Part shown: one piece after another, positions 61,350-64,000 of the stretch | Numbering within the stretch: the stretch's first letter is position 1 | How the letters are laid out: every line of letters begins with the position of its first letter | Source: Paramoeba atlantica | Lineage: Eukaryota > Discosea | Direction: 5' to 3' | Assembly (NCBI GenBank): GCA_977017575.1 | Contig: CDRNVI010000030.1 | Span: 620,001 to 684,000, forward strand | DNA: 64,000 nucleotides | The notes under the pieces: generated by a model | Told to the model about the DNA's origin: nothing | What the model saw: only the letters and a program-made list of their open reading frames with translations | Database searches by the model: none | Translations under genes and position numbers: made by a program

Positions 61350-61655
61350 TTTGAAAATAATATTTTTCGAAATACACCCCCAGAAAGGGTAGCCGAGGTC
61401 TTGGCGCACATTTTCCACCCCCGTACTCGGGGACGACTCCCCCTGGTATCAACAGGGCGGGGCCGCCAAGTTCAGTTTTTTCTGAAAAGAAAACTAAAAA
61501 AAGTCAACTTAGCGAAAAACATGGCTTAAAAAATAGTTTTTCAAAATCGTTTCACCTATAGTAGTTTGAGAGTTTGGGACCTATACTAGCTTTCTACGCC
61601 GTTGCTTTTACTAGATACCCCTTCCTGAAGCCGTGGCACGTCTCCCAAAATGGCG
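61350..61655 (+). repeat. family A repeat, divergent middle segment
   Basis: CAGAAAGGGTAGCCGAGGTC, TTGGCGCACATTTTCCACCC, GTTTGGGACCTATACTAGC and CTCCCAAAATGGC are diverged matches in the family A order. An older copy than the others. Confidence 0.7.
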
Positions 61656-62073
61656 CCCCAAAAAATAGGTGTCCTGGCAAAACCAGGTAAAACTTGGCAA
61701 ATCCTGGCAAAACCTAACAGGTTTTAACCATCTTAGTGTTCCCTTAATTGGCGTTCCCTTATTTAATGTGTCTCTTAATTAATGTTTCCACGGTATAACA
61801 AAAAAGAAAATTTATAATTATATTCATTAGAATTAATGAGAGAGGGTAGGTGGAAGGACATGATATACAACACTTTAGCTGATAGGATGATCAAATTTGT
61901 TTCGCTGTAAGGATAGAATTCGGGTAAACAAAGATGATAATTATGAGATGTTAACGATAAATATTTGCTTAAGTGCCCATAGAGTAATGAAGGGAGGGCT
62001 AAGATACAAAAGGCAGATCTGCACTTTCTGGAGAAAAATGCACCCATGAACCAAAAAGGTCTTTTCCCACCAA
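61656..62073. other. non-coding stretch
   Basis: 61678-61722 repeats CTGGCAAAACC; 61728-61790 has TTCCCTTAATT repeats. No gene. Confidence 0.4.
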
Positions 62074-62155
62074 AAAAGCATACCCCCCCAGTAACAGAAA
62101 TTTGACCATTTTGGCCCAAAATCGATTCTATTACTGGGGGGGTATACGGTATACG
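62074..62155. repeat. truncated copy of the CTACCGTATACCCC MITE
   Basis: CATACCCCCCCAGTAACAG... and TTACTGGGGGGGTATACGGT match the right half of 39903-40217. Confidence 0.75.
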
Positions 62156-62179
62156 CCGATTCATACCCTGGAGTTTACC

Positions 62180-62236
62180 CGTAGTGATTCACTACACGGG
62201 GTTAGCTCACTACATTTATGTAGTGAATCACTACTT
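62180..62236. repeat. inverted repeat (GTAGTGATTCACTAC)
   Basis: GTAGTGATTCACTAC at 62180 and GTAGTGAATCACTAC at 62220 are each near-palindromic and are reverse complements of each other. Confidence 0.85.
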
Positions 62237-62419
62237 TTGGTTCACCACATTAGTTCACAATGAGTCCAATGCGGAATTTCCTTGTACTGAAATAATAGCT
62301 CTTCGTCGTGACAATCGGTCCTTGATTAACTCTACAGCCGTTTACAGACCCCGTATCTTTACCATTTTGCGGACCATTGCACGCATTTTGTCTTTGATTT
62401 GAACCTCCAAACTCTTTTT

Positions 62420-62740
62420 TTATTTGTTTTTGGCCAGTCGAGTTTTCATCGAGTCCCAGCAAAATAAAAAACAAGTAATAGTACAAGAAAACAAAACGAG
62501 TCATAGTACGAAACTATGGGAAATCTGAACAGGGGAAGATAGAGACGGACTCCGTTGCCAATATTTTCCACGTCCAGACTCCCAACTGGGGAAACCCGTT
62601 CATAAAGTTTTTTTAATTCTTTTTGTGTTGCAGCACGGGCGACATGGTTGACCGGGCAACCATTCCTCCTGCCCCACAGTCGGTGCTCTATAAAACCCCA
62701 TACCTTATAGCGGTTTGATAAAAGAAAACCCAAGTACATT
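62420..62740 (-). repeat. probable retroposon 3' end
   Basis: On the minus strand a 97-codon open frame (YKVWGFIEHRLWGRRNG, KKLYERVSPVGSLDVE) ends near TTGCTGGGACTCGATGAAAA, CTCGACTGGCC and an A-rich run; the same 3' block lies at 10985-11040. The coding part is not recognised. Confidence 0.4.
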
Positions 62741-63262
62741 GCCGCCCGAGAAAAAAATTATAACACACAATCATTTAACTACTCAACAGAAGCTGGCTCT
62801 ATGTCAATCTGATGAGTCGAATCCGATGAGAAGCTCGGCGAAAAATACTCGGTAAGTGTTCGCGCGGTTTCCAGGATCAAGAAGGGTGCAGCTTTTTTTC
62901 AAGCCATTGTGAATAATGGCGGTAGACGAAAAAAAAGAGAAAGGGGCTTTAACTACGAGCGGCAACATACAGTGAAAAAAGTTGACAAAGATGTTACTGA
63001 TCTAATTGAAAAACACAAGGTGATATTAAAAGAAATAGTTTTTGACAACATAGAACGCCACGGAGTGTTTAGAGGTAATTTGTCGGAGAGAAGGAAAGAA
63101 CACATAAACCCCCCGCAGTCAAAAGTCACCCCACCTAACTTTTCAGCCAAGTGTCCGTTTGAACTGATTTTTGTTGCATTTTGCAGATCTCAACACAAAG
63201 GCTTTGCGCGCTAAAAACCGGAATCAAAAAAATTATTCATGATAGTTTATATTTAACATTTA
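62741..63262. other. gene-poor stretch with one short basic frame
   Basis: A plus-strand frame from about 62909 to 63214 is open and Lys/Arg-rich but has no ATG in a good position and no recognised domain. Not called as a gene. Confidence 0.35.
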
Positions 63263-64000
63263 CAGTGCTCGCAAAAATTAGTAAAACTTTTATTGTAAAA
63301 TAGTAAAAAAGTTTTACTAATTAAAAATTCACTAATTTTTGTTTTACTAATTTTTGCACTGCCACAAAAAATTTGCCAACTTGATAAAATCAATTTTTAC
63401 AGAAACGGTATTTCTGTCGCTTGAGTAGGCTGCCTCCTCTAAGGTCGGCGTTAGTACCATCTGCAAAATGGTAATGCTAGGGAAGACCGCGAGGAGGTCC
63501 CGACCATGCTTCCCCATGCTGAGTGTGTCAGGCTTCAGTGAAGCGTATTACAAAGAAAATCCTTACAAAGAATATTCCCCCAAAAGGGATTGACTTTTAC
63601 CCCCTCCCATACAATGTCCCTACATGAGTATTTTCTTAAATATGAAAAAAATCTCTTAAATACAAGAGAGCGATGTTTCGCGTTCGCGGAGCGGAGAAAG
63701 TCTTTTAAAAATAGGAGTATAACGAACAAGAAAGTCGGAGATTCAGAAAAAAATCAGGAGCGGGGAAAGTAACATGTGTCTGTAGCACAGAGTAAAAAAC
63801 ACCCCCAAAAAATAATATTAATAAAAATCTTGCTCACAGAAATCTTGCTCGCTTTCGTGCGACATAATCTGAATAATAGTAATCTGAAAACGTTTCGTAA
63901 AAAAAGATAGAATTCCGAAAAAAACAAAAAAATGTAAGGTGTAAAACCTGAATTTTGCAAAATGTTTTACTAATTAAAAATTTACTAATTTTTGTTTTAC
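63263..64000 (+). repeat. ~730-bp repeat, second copy, cut by the window end
   Basis: Near-identical to 48842-49572, starting CAGTGCTCG after TA (63261-63262). By eye fewer than ten differences over 730 bp. The right end approaches ACTAATTTTTGTTTTAC, which would mirror the left end if continued. Confidence 0.92.
63398..63419 (+). promoter_or_regulatory. recurrent subterminal motif, copy 5
   Basis: Identical to the motif at 48977-48998, 135 bp inside the repeat. Confidence 0.6.

Noticed and set aside
62909-63214. 101-codon basic frame
   Set aside because: No ATG at the start of the frame, no recognised domain, and it lies in repeat-rich DNA.
1-64000. Assigning the host to a named algal or protist group
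   Set aside because: Intron-poor genes and repeat content occur in several lineages; the spliced-leader-like motif is suggestive of Euglenozoa but is not enough without transcripts or rRNA.

Overview
The window is nuclear DNA from a repeat-rich eukaryote with compact, apparently intron-poor genes. Five intact-looking genes have no visible introns: a RECQ4-type helicase, an OCRL/INPP5B-type inositol 5-phosphatase, RPB11, UPF3 and an unrecognised 300-residue protein. Almost everything else is mobile DNA in several layers of nesting: APE-type LINE, DIRS-type YR retrotransposon, tRNA-derived SINEs, Merlin, pogo, Tc1 and Harbinger-like transposons, many TA-flanked MITEs, and a dominant ~0.9-kb non-coding repeat (family A below). 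The lineage cannot be fixed from the sequence. Four of the five genes have a pyrimidine tract plus AG shortly upstream of the ATG (weak or absent for UPF3), and a 19-base stretch at 42759-42777 resembles the 3' half of the euglenozoan spliced leader. A lineage with spliced-leader trans-splicing is therefore a hypothesis to test, not a conclusion.

Layout. 1-6.5 kb: a small four-CxxC protein gene, a family A end, and a broken LINE carrying an antisense SINE at its 3' end. 6.5-15.25 kb: one composite insertion (a TIR element with a minisatellite, then an 8.1-kb DIRS-type element with 193-bp inverted ends) splitting a family A copy in two; the DIRS element itself holds a SINE and a 2.2-kb DNA transposon. 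15.25-24.4 kb: family A copies, two of them split by a Merlin element (with a transposase fused to a SWIM zinc finger) and by a transposon with 6-bp target duplications. 22.2-27.1 kb: a ~4.9-kb composite with inverted ends that seems to break a host gene, containing a pogo-type element. 27.5-30.5 kb: a broken paralogue of the four-CxxC gene, a minisatellite, and a hypothetical gene. 31.2-33.7 kb: family A pair and nested TA-type MITEs ending 2 bp from the RECQ4 stop codon. 33.7-36.1 kb: RECQ4. 36.2-50 kb: Merlin and Harbinger relics, MITEs, family A arrays, a pair of inverted repeats, and a GC-rich insert starting with the spliced-leader-like motif. 50.4-55.7 kb: a MITE, then a co-directional island of three housekeeping genes (5-phosphatase, RPB11, UPF3; all minus strand). 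55.7-64 kb: MITEs, a solo family A hairpin, two collided Tc1 elements, a Gag fragment, and the second copy of a ~730-bp repeat cut by the window end.

How it fits together. The housekeeping genes act in DNA replication/repair, phosphoinositide turnover, RNA polymerase II assembly and nonsense-mediated decay; nothing suggests they form a pathway. The transposon content is mostly dead (frameshifts, in-frame stops, lost catalytic residues), but very similar inverted DIRS ends, a near-identical pair of 730-bp repeats and several exact target duplications point to recent activity. Two signals stand out as possibly undescribed: family A with its solo-mobile terminal hairpin, and a ~19-22-base motif found six times, mostly 135-185 bp inside the ends of otherwise unrelated transposons.
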